From NCBI GenBank assembly GCA_036006425.1, contig DASYPQ010000013.1, forward strand, positions 1 through 64,000: a DNA stretch of 64,000 nucleotides. The letters are read 5' to 3'. Source of the stretch: DASYPQ01 sp036006425. Lineage in GTDB: Bacteria; Planctomycetota; UBA1135; GCA-002686595. A program made the translations under genes and the position numbers. Position 1 is the first letter of the stretch. Each line of letters begins with the position of its first letter. The notes under the pieces are model-generated. The model saw nothing but the letters and a program-made list of their open reading frames with translations, had not been told where the DNA came from and searched no databases. Positions 51,735-59,937 of this stretch are shown here, in pieces.

Positions 51735-53810
51735 ATGTCCGATCCCGCGTCCCCTCGCAGCAATCGCCTCGGCGGGGAGACGAGCCCGTACCTCCTCCAG
51801 CACGCGCACAACCCCGTCGACTGGTATCCCTGGGGTCCGGAGGCGATCGCGCGCGCGCGCGCCGAAGGGAAGCCGATCTTCCTCTCGATCGGCTATTCGG
51901 CGTGCCACTGGTGCCACGTCATGGAGCGCGAGAGCTTCGAGAACGAGGCCATCGCGCGCCTGATGAACGAGAAATACGTCAACGTCAAGGTCGATCGCGA
52001 GGAGCGGCCGGACCTCGACGAGATCTACATGAAGGCCGTCCAGGCGATGACCGGCTCCGGCGGCTGGCCGATGAGCGTGTTCCTCACGCCCGAGCTCGAG
52101 CCGTTCTACGGGGGGACGTATTTCCCGCCGCGTAGCGCGCACGGCCGGCCCGGGTTCAGCGAGGTCCTGTCCGCTCTCGCTCGGGCCTGGGAGCAGGACC
52201 GCGAGAACGTCGCGCGCCACGGCAAGCGCATGGCCGAGCGCATCGCCGAGGAAGGCCGCGTCGACGCCCACGCGACTCTCGACCCGAAGATCCTCGATCT
52301 CTCGCTGGAAGGCCTCTCGAAGAGCTTCGACCCCGAGTGGGGCGGGTTCGGGAGCGCTCCCAAGTTCCCGCACGCGCTCGACCTGCGGATCCTACTGCGC
52401 CACGCCGCGCGCGCTCCCCGTGCGAGCGCGATGGCGACGACGACTCTCGCCCGCATGGCCGAGGGTGGGATCCGCGACCACCTCGGCGGCGGGTTCCATC
52501 GGTACAGCACGGACGAGAAGTGGCTGATCCCCCACTTCGAGAAGATGCTCTACGACACGGCGCTGCTCGTGCCGGCCTACCTCGAAGCGCACCTCGCGAC
52601 GCGCGCGGAGGACTACGCGCGAGTCGTGCGCGAGAGCTGCGACTGGCTGCTGCGCGAGATGATCACGCCGGGCGGCGGATTCGCGAGCAGCCAGGACGCG
52701 GACAGCGAGGGCGAGGAGGGTCGCTTCTTCGTCTGGACCCCCGAGGAACTCGCGAACGTCCTCGGAGCGAAGCGCGGGGCCTGGGCCGCGGCCTGGTTCG
52801 GCGTCACCGACGAAGGCAATTTCGAGCACGGACGCAGCGCACTCTGGAGGCACGAACCGGCGGCGCGCGTCGCCGAGCGCCTGCACTGCGACGTCGGCGA
52901 GCTCTCCCGCGAGATGGAGGAGGCGCGCCGGCTCTTGTGGGAAGCGCGCGAGAAGCGCGTGCACCCCGGGACCGACGACAAGGTGCTCGCTTCCTGGAAC
53001 GGACTCGCGATCTCGGCGCTCGCGCAGGCCTTCCAGGCCCTGGGCGATCCGCGCTGGCTCGCCGCGGCGCGCCAGGCCGCGCGCTTCGTCCTCGGCTCGA
53101 TGCGGCAGCCGAACGGCCGCCTCTTCGCCACCGCCCGGTCGGTGGAGGGAAAGGTCCGCGCGCACCTCGACGCGTACCTCGACGACTACGCGTTCCTGAT
53201 CCAGGCCCTGATCGACCTGTACGAGTCCGACTTCGACGAGACCTGGCTGCGCGAGGCCCTGGCGCTCGAGCGGATCGTGACGGCCGAGTTCGAGGACGGC
53301 GAGAAGGGCGGGTGGTTCACGACGGGGAAGAGCCACGAGTCGCTGATCGCGCGCCTGAAGAACCCGCACGACGGCGCGCTGCCTTCCGGGAACGGCGTGC
53401 AGACCTTGAACCTGCTGCGCCTCGCGGAGATCACCGGGCAGGGGCCGCTCGCCCAGCGCGCCGAGACGGCGATGCTCTCGCTCGGCGCCATGGTAAACCT
53501 CTATCCGGCCGCGTTCAGCCAGCTGCTCCTCGCGGTCGACTTCCTCGCCGCCGGCCCGCGCGAGATCGCGGTCGCGGGGGACCCGGCGCACCCCGCCGTA
53601 CGGGCGATGCTCGAGGAGGTCCGCGGGACCTTCCTCCCGCAGCGCGTCGTCGTCCTGGCCCGGCCGGGGGCGGACGCAGGCCTCATTCCCCTCGTCGACG
53701 GCAAGTCCGCCGGCGCTGGCGGCGCGCGCGCCTACGTCTGCCGGAACTACGCCTGCCAGGCCCCGGTCGACACGCGCGAAGCGTTGGGCAAGGTCCTCGG
53801 CGAGGGATAG
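51735..53810 (+). CDS. Thioredoxin-domain / glucosidase-fold protein (YyaL, DUF255 family)
   Basis: The 691-residue protein has the N-terminal DUF255 thioredoxin-like domain (NRLGGETSPYLLQHAHNPVDW, SIGYSACHWCHVMERESF with the CHWC redox motif). A long (alpha/alpha)6-barrel-like part follows (FGSAPKFPHALDLRILL, DADSEGEEGRFFVWTPEEL). The role of this widespread family (spermatogenesis-associated protein 20-like) is not established. Starts at MSDPAS (GGAG seven nt upstream) in preference to an ATG at 51708. TACGAT at 51691 may be the -10. Confidence 0.9.
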   Translation: MSDPASPRSNRLGGETSPYLLQHAHNPVDWYPWGPEAIARARAEGKPIFLSIGYSACHWCHVMERESFENEAIARLMNEKYVNVKVDREERPDLDEIYMKAVQAMTGSGGWPMSVFLTPELEPFYGGTYFPPRSAHGRPGFSEVLSALARAWEQDRENVARHGKRMAERIAEEGRVDAHATLDPKILDLSLEGLSKSFDPEWGGFGSAPKFPHALDLRILLRHAARAPRASAMATTTLARMAEGGIRDHLGGGFHRYSTDEKWLIPHFEKMLYDTALLVPAYLEAHLATRAEDYARVVRESCDWLLREMITPGGGFASSQDADSEGEEGRFFVWTPEELANVLGAKRGAWAAAWFGVTDEGNFEHGRSALWRHEPAARVAERLHCDVGELSREMEEARRLLWEAREKRVHPGTDDKVLASWNGLAISALAQAFQALGDPRWLAAARQAARFVLGSMRQPNGRLFATARSVEGKVRAHLDAYLDDYAFLIQALIDLYESDFDETWLREALALERIVTAEFEDGEKGGWFTTGKSHESLIARLKNPHDGALPSGNGVQTLNLLRLAEITGQGPLAQRAETAMLSLGAMVNLYPAAFSQLLLAVDFLAAGPREIAVAGDPAHPAVRAMLEEVRGTFLPQRVVVLARPGADAGLIPLVDGKSAGAGGARAYVCRNYACQAPVDTREALGKVLGEG

Positions 53811-53911
53811 ACTTCGACGTCGCCAGCCGAGGTCCGACGGCCTCCGATCCCGCGCTGGCACCCAGGCCCTCCTCGAGCGAGGCCGGCCCGCAGTGAAAGG
53901 AGGTGGTCCCC

Positions 53912-53974
53912 ATTCCTACCAGTACCAGACCCCACAGTTCCCAGGCGACCCACGTGATCGAGGCGATCACCTAG
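53912..53974 (+). CDS. Possible mini-gene (about 20 codons) with extended Shine-Dalgarno and non-AUG start
   Basis: TGAAAGGAGGTGGTCCCC at 53894-53911 matches the 16S rRNA 3' end over about 13 positions. It is followed at the best distance by ATT, then 19 sense codons (PTSTRPHSSQATHVIEAIT) and TAG at 53972. A GTG inside the Shine-Dalgarno itself (53903) is in the same frame and would add three residues. A strong terminator follows 22 nt later. AUU starts are rare (known from infC). It may be a tiny protein or a leader peptide, or the Shine-Dalgarno may be fortuitous. Confidence 0.35.
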   Translation: MPTSTRPHSSQATHVIEAIT

Positions 53975-53996
53975 TCCCCGGGAAGGTGGGACCGAA

Positions 53997-54038
53997 GAAG
54001 CGGCCGGGGTGATACTGCCCCCGGCCGCTTCCCTTTTT
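53997..54038 (+). terminator. Strong rho-independent terminator
   Basis: GAAGCGGCCGGGG and CCCCGGCCGCTTC form a perfect 13-bp stem with a 9-nt loop, followed by CC and a run of five T. It ends transcription of the plus strand after the YyaL-type gene and the possible mini-gene. Its end touches the stop of the convergent minus-strand gene at 54038. Confidence 0.88.
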
Positions 54039-54544
54039 CAGTGCTCCGGATCCGGAGCCCCGGCCGTGCCGCCCTTGCGCATCGGCCGGCCCATCACGGC
54101 CCGCTCGCCGAAGCGCAGGCGCTCGGCGATCTCGCGGTCGAACCGCGGATGGCGCGGCTCGGAAGGGAAGCCGCGGTGCTCGGCGCCGCACACGTAGCAG
54201 ACGACGCCGTCGGGGAGCGCGTGGTAGAGAAGCCAGTCGATCACGGCCGCGACGCCGAGGCTCAAGTAATGCGTCGACGGCGCGTAGAGGGCGGCGACGA
54301 TCACGATCGCGATGCCGGTCGCGGTCGGGAACCGCTTCCGCGTGAAGAGCTCCGGATGCCCGCACACGACGCACGCGACGAGGCCACCGCCCGCGGACGC
54401 GGCGCCAGGGCTCAGCGGTCGCTCGGTGCCGCACGCGCTGCAGCGCAAGCTCGCCGGCAGCCGACCGCTCGCGTCGGCGTCCGCTTCCAGTCGTCCCCGG
54501 GCCGAGCACGTGCAGGGGACCCGGACGTGGATCCGGCGACTCAC
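54038..54544 (-). CDS. Zinc-ribbon membrane protein of unknown function
   Basis: About 168 residues. The N-terminal part has Cys pairs typical of zinc ribbons (PCTCSARG..., LRCSACGTE, CVVCGHPELFTRKRF). Two hydrophobic segments follow (GIAIVIVAALYAPSTHYLSLGVAAVIDWLLY). A last CxxC (CYVCGAEHRGF) precedes a charged tail. The GTG start is set by its overlap with the stop of the upstream membrane gene (GTGA). The two are therefore a coupled pair of unknown function. Confidence 0.65.
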   Translation of the reverse strand: MSRRIHVRVPCTCSARGRLEADADASGRLPASLRCSACGTERPLSPGAASAGGGLVACVVCGHPELFTRKRFPTATGIAIVIVAALYAPSTHYLSLGVAAVIDWLLYHALPDGVVCYVCGAEHRGFPSEPRHPRFDREIAERLRFGERAVMGRPMRKGGTAGAPDPEH

Positions 54545-55326
54545 AGCGGGATCCCGTACGCGTTCTGGAGGGAGACGGAGACCGCGGCGCCGATCAGCAC
54601 GAGGATCGTCGACGCGTAGAGGATGCCGGTCGCCGATCGCGTGTTCTTGAAGTCGAGCGATCCGGCGGTCATCCAGGCGAAGAGCAGCGGGAGCGCGAGG
54701 CCGACGGCGAGCCTCGTGCCGAGATAGAAGAGGCCGGACGGACCGAACAGCGGGGTCTCCGTCGCGTCGAGCCGGCTCGCGAAGGCCGCGCAGGTGATCC
54801 CGAGGAAGACGAGACACGCGGCCATCGAGACTGCGGTCACGCGATTCAGACGACGCAGGTGGGCGACGTCGAGCGTCGGGATCGTCAAGTACCAGTGGCC
54901 GAGCACCATCGCGAGCGAGACGCTGCCCGCGACCGCGCCCGTCGCCATCGCCGTCAGGCTCCCGAGCAGGACTTCGCCCGCGCCGTGCAGCGCCGATGTG
55001 CGGCTCACGACGAAGATCAATGCGAACGCGATGCAGGCTAGAGACCAAGCCAGGGCCGCCGCCCATCGGCCGCCTTTGACCGGACCCGAGACGACCGGAT
55101 AGACGGCGAGCGCCAAGGCGCAGGCGACGACCGCCGGATCCGCGGCCGAGCTGCCGCCCCACGCGACCGGCGCGACCGCCGCGACGAGGATCGGCAGGAA
55201 CGCGCACGTCCCCATGATGCGGTAGAAGAGGGTCCCGACCGGCGCCCGGGGCACGAACGCGAGCGCGAACAGCACGCCGAATCCGAGCTCGAGACAAAAC
55301 TGCGTGCCGAGCGAGCTCCAGCCCAT
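54541..55326 (-). CDS. Multi-pass membrane protein of unknown function
   Basis: The 261-residue protein has about eight hydrophobic segments, for example LGFGVLFALAFVP, TCAFLPILVAAVAPVAWGG and VVACALALAVYPVVSG. The segment LAMVLGHWYLTIPTLDVAHLRRLNR lies on a loop and is its most conserved-looking part; His-Trp-Tyr in a membrane protein may bind a quinone or haem (inference). It is coupled to the zinc-ribbon membrane protein by a 4-nt overlap. It is divergent from the SDR gene, 48 nt apart. Confidence 0.65.
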   Translation of the reverse strand: MGWSSLGTQFCLELGFGVLFALAFVPRAPVGTLFYRIMGTCAFLPILVAAVAPVAWGGSSAADPAVVACALALAVYPVVSGPVKGGRWAAALAWSLACIAFALIFVVSRTSALHGAGEVLLGSLTAMATGAVAGSVSLAMVLGHWYLTIPTLDVAHLRRLNRVTAVSMAACLVFLGITCAAFASRLDATETPLFGPSGLFYLGTRLAVGLALPLLFAWMTAGSLDFKNTRSATGILYASTILVLIGAAVSVSLQNAYGIPL

Positions 55327-55374
55327 CCGCTCATTCTGTTATCGTCACGCCGCTCCGGCAAACCCGGAGAAGAC

Positions 55375-56079
55375 ATGGAAAGCCTGCGAGTGCTCGTGAC
55401 AGGGGGAAGTCGAGGCATCGGCCGCGCGATCGCGCTGCGCTTCGCGCGCGAGGGCGCGCGGGTCGCCGTCGCGGCGCGGAGCTCCGGGCAGCTCGACGCA
55501 GTCGTCAAGGAGATCGAAGCCGCGGGCGGGCACGGCCGCGCCCAGCAGATGAACGTCGGCGACCACGGATCCGTCGAGGCGGCCGTGTGGCGCGCGGTCG
55601 AGTTCACCGGCGGCGCCATCGACGTACTCGTCAACAATGCCGGAGCGTTCTCGGTCCAGCCGTTCGCGAAGCTCGAGCTCGCGACGTGGAGACGCCACAT
55701 CGAGGTCAACCTCGACGGGCCGTTCTACGTGACGTCCGAGGCGCTCGAGCCGCTGCTCGCGGGACACCGGCCGCACATCTTCAACATGTCCTCGATCGCG
55801 GGTCGACGCGCCTACCCCGGCGGCGTCGCGTACAGCACGACGAAGTACGGACTCCGCGGCTTCAGCGACGCGCTCCGCGAGGACTTGCGCGCGCAGGGCG
55901 TGCGCGTCTCGACCATCTACCCCGGCCCGACCGACACGGGCATCTTCGACGGGATCCCCGGCGATTGGGACCGGACGAAGATGAACAAGCCCGAGGACGT
56001 CGCCGAGGTCGTCTGGAAGGCGTACCAGGCCCCCGACGGAACGAACGTCGACGACCTCGACGTGCCGCCGCGGGCGTAG
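55375..56079 (+). CDS. Short-chain dehydrogenase/reductase
   Basis: The 234-residue NAD(P)-dependent oxidoreductase has the glycine-rich TGGSRGIGRAIALRFAREG, the NNAG motif (VNNAGAF) and the catalytic Ser in NMSSIAGRRAYPGGVAYSTTKYG, with YxxxK as Y-S-T-T-K. Substrate unknown. A 48-nt divergent gap with ATTCTGTTATCGTCACG precedes it. Confidence 0.93.
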   Translation: MESLRVLVTGGSRGIGRAIALRFAREGARVAVAARSSGQLDAVVKEIEAAGGHGRAQQMNVGDHGSVEAAVWRAVEFTGGAIDVLVNNAGAFSVQPFAKLELATWRRHIEVNLDGPFYVTSEALEPLLAGHRPHIFNMSSIAGRRAYPGGVAYSTTKYGLRGFSDALREDLRAQGVRVSTIYPGPTDTGIFDGIPGDWDRTKMNKPEDVAEVVWKAYQAPDGTNVDDLDVPPRA

Positions 56080-56086
56080 TCGGCGC

Positions 56087-56644
56087 CTAGCGCCCGATGC
56101 TGCGGACGAGTCCGAGGAACTCGTTGCGCGTGCGGAAGTCGCTGCGGAAGGATCCGAGCAGGCAGGACGTCATCGTCGACGAGTTCTGCTTTTGCACTCC
56201 GCGCATCATCATGCAGAGGTGCGCAGCATCGACGACGACGCCGACGCCCTTCGGCTCGAGCGCCTGCTCGATCGCGTGGGCGATCTGCACCGTCATCCGC
56301 TCCTGCACCTGCAGTCTCCGCGCGAACACGTCGACGATCCGCGGGAGCTTCGACAGCCCGATGATCTTCTTGTCGGGGATGTAGGCGACGTGCACGCGGC
56401 CGTAGAACGGCAAGAGGTGGTGCTCGCAGAGGCTGTAGAACTCGATGTCCTTCACCAGGACCATCTCGGAGCAATCCTCCTCGAAGACGCCGTGGCCGAC
56501 GACCTCCTCGACGGTCTGCCGCTGACCCTGCGTCATCTCGGCGAACGAGGACTCGACCCGCTCGGGGGTGCGCAGGAGACCTTCGCGCGTCGGATCCTCC
56601 CCGATGTTCACGAGGAGCTGGCGGATGATCTCCTGGGTGTTCAA
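56087..56644 (-). CDS. folE: GTP cyclohydrolase I
   Basis: This zinc enzyme makes 7,8-dihydroneopterin triphosphate for tetrahydrofolate or queuosine. The zinc ligands and active site are in YSLCEHHLLPFYGRVHVAYIP and AAHLCMMMRGVQKQNSST. I chose a TTG start at 56644 that overlaps the queD stop (TTGA) and begins NTQEIIRQLLVNIGEDPTREGL, the usual N-terminus, giving 185 residues. An ATG at 56713 would extend it back 23 residues into queD. Confidence 0.93.
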   Translation of the reverse strand: MNTQEIIRQLLVNIGEDPTREGLLRTPERVESSFAEMTQGQRQTVEEVVGHGVFEEDCSEMVLVKDIEFYSLCEHHLLPFYGRVHVAYIPDKKIIGLSKLPRIVDVFARRLQVQERMTVQIAHAIEQALEPKGVGVVVDAAHLCMMMRGVQKQNSSTMTSCLLGSFRSDFRTRNEFLGLVRSIGR

Positions 56645-57069
56645 GAGATCGGTCCGAGGTAGTCCACGAAGTTGTTCCGGCTCTCGTACACCCGGACCCG
56701 GTGCAGTCGACATCCTTCGAATCCTCTCAGCCGCGGCTCGATCCGCCGCCAGAACGCCACAGCGACGTTCTCGGCGGTCGGGATGACGCCACTGAGCCAA
56801 GGCACATCGCGGTTCAAGTGCTTGTGGTCGACCTGGCTGACGATTTCCTCGCGCAGGATCTCCATCAGCCGGTTCAGGTCCATCACCATCCCGGTGCCGC
56901 GCGGGATCGCGCCCTGCACGGTGACCTCGAACGCGTAGTTGTGGCCGTGCTCCCCGTTGCAGAGTCCGTAGAGCCGCCGGTTCTCCTCCGCGCCGAGCTC
57001 GGGATTGTGCAGGCGGTGCGCGGCGGAGAATTCCTCGCGGCGCGTGATCTCGACGATGCTCTCGGCCAT
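56641..57069 (-). CDS. queD: 6-carboxytetrahydropterin synthase QueD-like (PTPS family)
   Basis: The 142-residue protein converts dihydroneopterin triphosphate to a tetrahydropterin. Zinc His and catalytic Cys occur in FSAAHRLHN, YGLCNGEHGHNYAFEV. MDLNRLMEILREEIVSQVDHKHLN and PTAENVAVAFWRRIE are family blocks. Next to folE it probably forms the first two steps of queuosine synthesis; no other que gene is in the window. The ATG at 57069 fits the family start. Confidence 0.92.
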   Translation of the reverse strand: MAESIVEITRREEFSAAHRLHNPELGAEENRRLYGLCNGEHGHNYAFEVTVQGAIPRGTGMVMDLNRLMEILREEIVSQVDHKHLNRDVPWLSGVIPTAENVAVAFWRRIEPRLRGFEGCRLHRVRVYESRNNFVDYLGPIS

Positions 57070-57136
57070 CGGGTACCGGCGGCCAGAGTACCGTCGGCGG
57101 GAGTGCCGGCACCAGCGAGAACGCGCTGCGCTCGGG

Positions 57137-57961
57137 TCAGGGGCGCGTGCGCTCGGTCTTGTCCTTGTCGGGACGATCGGGTGTCGGCCGCGGAGCCGGC
57201 GGAGGCTGCGGTTTCGGCGGTTGCGGCTTGCGACGCGATTCCGCGGGCCCGGCGGGTGCAGCCGGCGCGGGCGGAGTGTTGACCAGCGGGGCCGGGGTGG
57301 TCTTCGGCGGGACCGTCGTCGTCGCGGTCGCGCTCCGCCGCAGCGACTGGAATTCGTCCCGCGTCACGGGGCCGAGCGAAGCACGCCTCTCGATCCGATC
57401 GAGCGCGTCGAGCATCGCCGTCTGCGATGCCGCCTGTCCGGCGTCGGTTCCGGGCCGCTGCGTCGCGCGGCCGTTCAGGATCACGAGGTTCCGAAGCCGC
57501 TGGAAGTCCGCGCGCGTCGCCTTGCGGTCCGCGCATTTCTTCTCGAGATCGGAGAGCGCGCACTCGAATCGTTCGCACACGGTGGCCGCGTCGGCGGCCC
57601 GGGCCGACGTCTCCGTCGTGAGCTTGCGCGTCTCCTCGACGACCCGCACGCGCTTGAGCGCTTGGAGCCGCGTGATCTCCGCCTCGAGATCGGCGCCGAC
57701 CGGCTGGCCACCGGCGATCACGCGGTGTCGGTAGAAGACGAGGAACTCGTCGCGCGACCAGAATCCGTCCTTGTCGTCGTCCTCCGCCGCGAAGACCGAG
57801 GTCGACACCGGCATCGAGCGGGCCTCGTCCGGCGAGATCCTGCCGTCGCGGTCCGTGTCGGCCGCGGCGAAGGAGGCGAGGGCACGCGACAGATTCTGCG
57901 CACTCGGCGGAGTCTCTCCTGCGACCGCGAAAAGAAGGGCGACGGCGGCGATGCGCATCAT
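57137..57961 (-). CDS. Exported EF-hand protein
   Basis: About 274 residues. The start MMRIAAVALLFAVAGETPPSAQ is a signal peptide. Two EF-hand loops are clear: DTDRDGRISPDE and DDDKDGFWSRDE, both with acidic residues at the Ca2+ positions. A helical middle part and a long Pro-rich tail (PPAPAAPAGPAESRRKPQPP) follow. EF-hand proteins of this kind are abundant in Planctomycetota. An in-frame ATG at 58012 would extend the N-terminus without a signal sequence and is less likely. Calcium-dependent surface binding is inferred. Confidence 0.8.
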   Translation of the reverse strand: MMRIAAVALLFAVAGETPPSAQNLSRALASFAAADTDRDGRISPDEARSMPVSTSVFAAEDDDKDGFWSRDEFLVFYRHRVIAGGQPVGADLEAEITRLQALKRVRVVEETRKLTTETSARAADAATVCERFECALSDLEKKCADRKATRADFQRLRNLVILNGRATQRPGTDAGQAASQTAMLDALDRIERRASLGPVTRDEFQSLRRSATATTTVPPKTTPAPLVNTPPAPAAPAGPAESRRKPQPPKPQPPPAPRPTPDRPDKDKTERTRP

Positions 57962-58123
57962 GTTGTCCGGTTCCTGCCGAACCGAGCGAGGCGCCCACGG
58001 TGCGAAGGCCATGCCATGGCAAGATCGTTCGTCTGGAACGCCCTAAGCCATTGAGTCCGATTCTGTTACCGTGACCGAGCCGGCGGCCTCGGCCCGGCCG
58101 GGGTCCTTCGAGTTGGACACACG

Positions 58124-59140
58124 ATGAGCTCCCTGCTGCTCGGCATCGAGACTTCCTGCGACGAAACGGCCGCCGCCGTCGTCCGCGACGGCCGCGAAAT
58201 CCTTTCCTCCGTTGTCCACAGCCAGGCGAGCCTGCACGCCGTCCACGGCGGAGTCGTCCCGGAGATCGCGGGACGCTCGCACCTCGAGCAGATCCTGCCG
58301 GTGATCGACGCGGCGCTCGAAAAAGCGGGCACCGACGTCGGCGGAATCGACGCGATCGCCGTGACGACGCGGCCCGGATTGATCGGGTCCCTCCTCGTCG
58401 GCGTGTCCGCCGCGAAGACGCTGGCGTGGACCCGGAACCTGCCGCTCGTCGGCGTGCACCACATCGAAGCCCACGTGTACGCGGCGACGATGGAGCACGG
58501 CGAGCGTCCGTACCCGTGCCTCGCGCTCGTCGTCTCCGGCGGTCATTCGGCGATCTACCGCGCGGATAGCGAGCTCGAGATCGAGCTCCTCGGCGCGACG
58601 CTCGACGACGCGGCCGGCGAAGCGTTCGACAAGGTCGCGCATCTGCTCGGACTCGGGTACCCGGGAGGACCGTCGGTCTCGAAGCTCGCAGAGAGCGGGA
58701 ATCCGGATGCGATCCGGTTCCCGCGGTTCCGCCCGGACGGCGAGCGCCCCGGATTCTCGTTCAGCGGCGTCAAGACGGCGGTCCTCTACCACGTGCGTGG
58801 CCAGGACGCCTTGGCCGCGACGCCGCCTCCTGCCGCGATCCCCGACCGCGCCGACGTCGCCGCGTCGTTCGAGAGCGCGGTCGTCGACGTGCTGGTCGAG
58901 GAGACGCTGCGGACGGCGCGCAAGACCGGCCTCGCGACGGTCCTCGTCGCCGGAGGCGTCGCCTGCAACCGGCGGCTGCGGAAGGAGATGACGGAACGCG
59001 GCGCCGCCCGCGGCATCCGCGCGCTGTTCCCTTCGCCGGCCTACTGCACGGACAACGCCGCGATGATCGGCGGTCTCGGGTTCCATCTGCTGCGCGCCGG
59101 ACGGACGGCGGCCCTGGATCTCGACGCGTCGCCGCGCTGA
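58124..59140 (+). CDS. tsaD: tRNA N6-threonylcarbamoyladenosine synthase subunit TsaD
   Basis: The 338-residue Kae1/TsaD enzyme attaches threonylcarbamoyl to A37 of ANN-decoding tRNAs. LGIETSCDETAAAVV, metal-binding HHIEAHVYAATMEHGE, LVVSGGHSAIY and GGVACNRRLR are intact. TsaB, TsaC and TsaE are not in the window. It is divergent from the EF-hand gene, with an ATTCTGTTACCGTGACC stretch upstream. Confidence 0.97.
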   Translation: MSSLLLGIETSCDETAAAVVRDGREILSSVVHSQASLHAVHGGVVPEIAGRSHLEQILPVIDAALEKAGTDVGGIDAIAVTTRPGLIGSLLVGVSAAKTLAWTRNLPLVGVHHIEAHVYAATMEHGERPYPCLALVVSGGHSAIYRADSELEIELLGATLDDAAGEAFDKVAHLLGLGYPGGPSVSKLAESGNPDAIRFPRFRPDGERPGFSFSGVKTAVLYHVRGQDALAATPPPAAIPDRADVAASFESAVVDVLVEETLRTARKTGLATVLVAGGVACNRRLRKEMTERGAARGIRALFPSPAYCTDNAAMIGGLGFHLLRAGRTAALDLDASPR

Positions 59141-59172
59141 GCCGGCGCGCGATCCGCTACAATCTCCGGGCT

Positions 59173-59937
59173 TTGAACGACCAGGGGATCCGCGGACTCC
59201 TCGAGGACGTCCGGGAGGGCAGACTCGACGTCGAAGAGGGTTTGAGCCGGCTGCGGGGCTGGCCGTTCGTCGATCTCGGCCATTCGCGCGTCGACACGCA
59301 ACGGGAAGTGCGCTGCGGCCAGGCGGAAGTGATCTACGGCGAGGGAAAGACGCCGGAAGAGCTCCTCGAGATCGCGCGCGCGATCCTCGAGCACCACGGG
59401 CGCCTGCTCGCGACGCGGGTGCGCCCCGAAGGCGCTGCGTTGCTCGTCAGCGAGATCGCCGGCGCGAAGCACCGGCCCCACTCGCGGACCGTCACCGTGG
59501 AACCCGAGGGCGGGATCGCCGAGGAAGGCCTCGTGCTCGTCGTCAGCGCGGGGACCTCGGACCGGGCTGTCGCCGAGGAGGCGGCCGTCGTCGCGCGCCA
59601 CATGGGCGCGCGCGTCCGCGAGCTCGCGGACGTCGGTGTCGCCGGGATCCATCGATTGCTCGCGCACGCGAGCGAGCTGCGCGAAGCGCGCGCGCTCGTC
59701 GTTGTCGCGGGGATGGAAGGCGCGCTCCCGAGCGTCGTCGGCGGCCTCGTCGACCGGCCGGTGATCGCGGTGCCGACGTCGGTCGGCTACGGGGCGTCGT
59801 TCGGAGGTCTGGCCGCGCTGCTGGCGATGCTGAATTCGTGCGCGGCAGGAATCGCGGTCGTGAACATCGACAACGGCTTCGGGGCAGGCTACATGGCGGC
59901 GATGATCAATCGACGCGCGGAGGCGAATCGAGGATGA
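59173..59937 (+). CDS. larB: Nickel pincer cofactor biosynthesis protein LarB
   Basis: The 254-residue protein resembles LarB, which carboxylates nicotinic acid adenine dinucleotide on the way to the nickel-pincer cofactor of lactate racemase. The AIR-carboxylase-like core is in SAGTSDRAVAEEAAVVARHMGA, VVAGMEGALPSVVGGLVDRPVIAVPTSVGYGASFGGLAALLAMLNSCAAGIAVVNIDNGFGAG. The start is a TTG only 10 nt after a TACAAT -10-like hexamer. LarC, LarE and LarA are not in the window. Its stop overlaps the carA ATG. Confidence 0.93.
   Translation: MNDQGIRGLLEDVREGRLDVEEGLSRLRGWPFVDLGHSRVDTQREVRCGQAEVIYGEGKTPEELLEIARAILEHHGRLLATRVRPEGAALLVSEIAGAKHRPHSRTVTVEPEGGIAEEGLVLVVSAGTSDRAVAEEAAVVARHMGARVRELADVGVAGIHRLLAHASELREARALVVVAGMEGALPSVVGGLVDRPVIAVPTSVGYGASFGGLAALLAMLNSCAAGIAVVNIDNGFGAGYMAAMINRRAEANRG

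Noticed and set aside
53894..53912. A fragment of 16S rRNA (the minus strand reads like its 3' end)
   Set aside because: Only about 13 bases match; no other rRNA sequence is nearby. The plus-strand reading as a Shine-Dalgarno is simpler.
53683..53970. A 95-codon minus-strand frame after the YyaL-type gene
   Set aside because: It runs antisense through the end of that gene and the terminator-bound segment, and its Arg-rich C-terminal half looks like a shadow translation.
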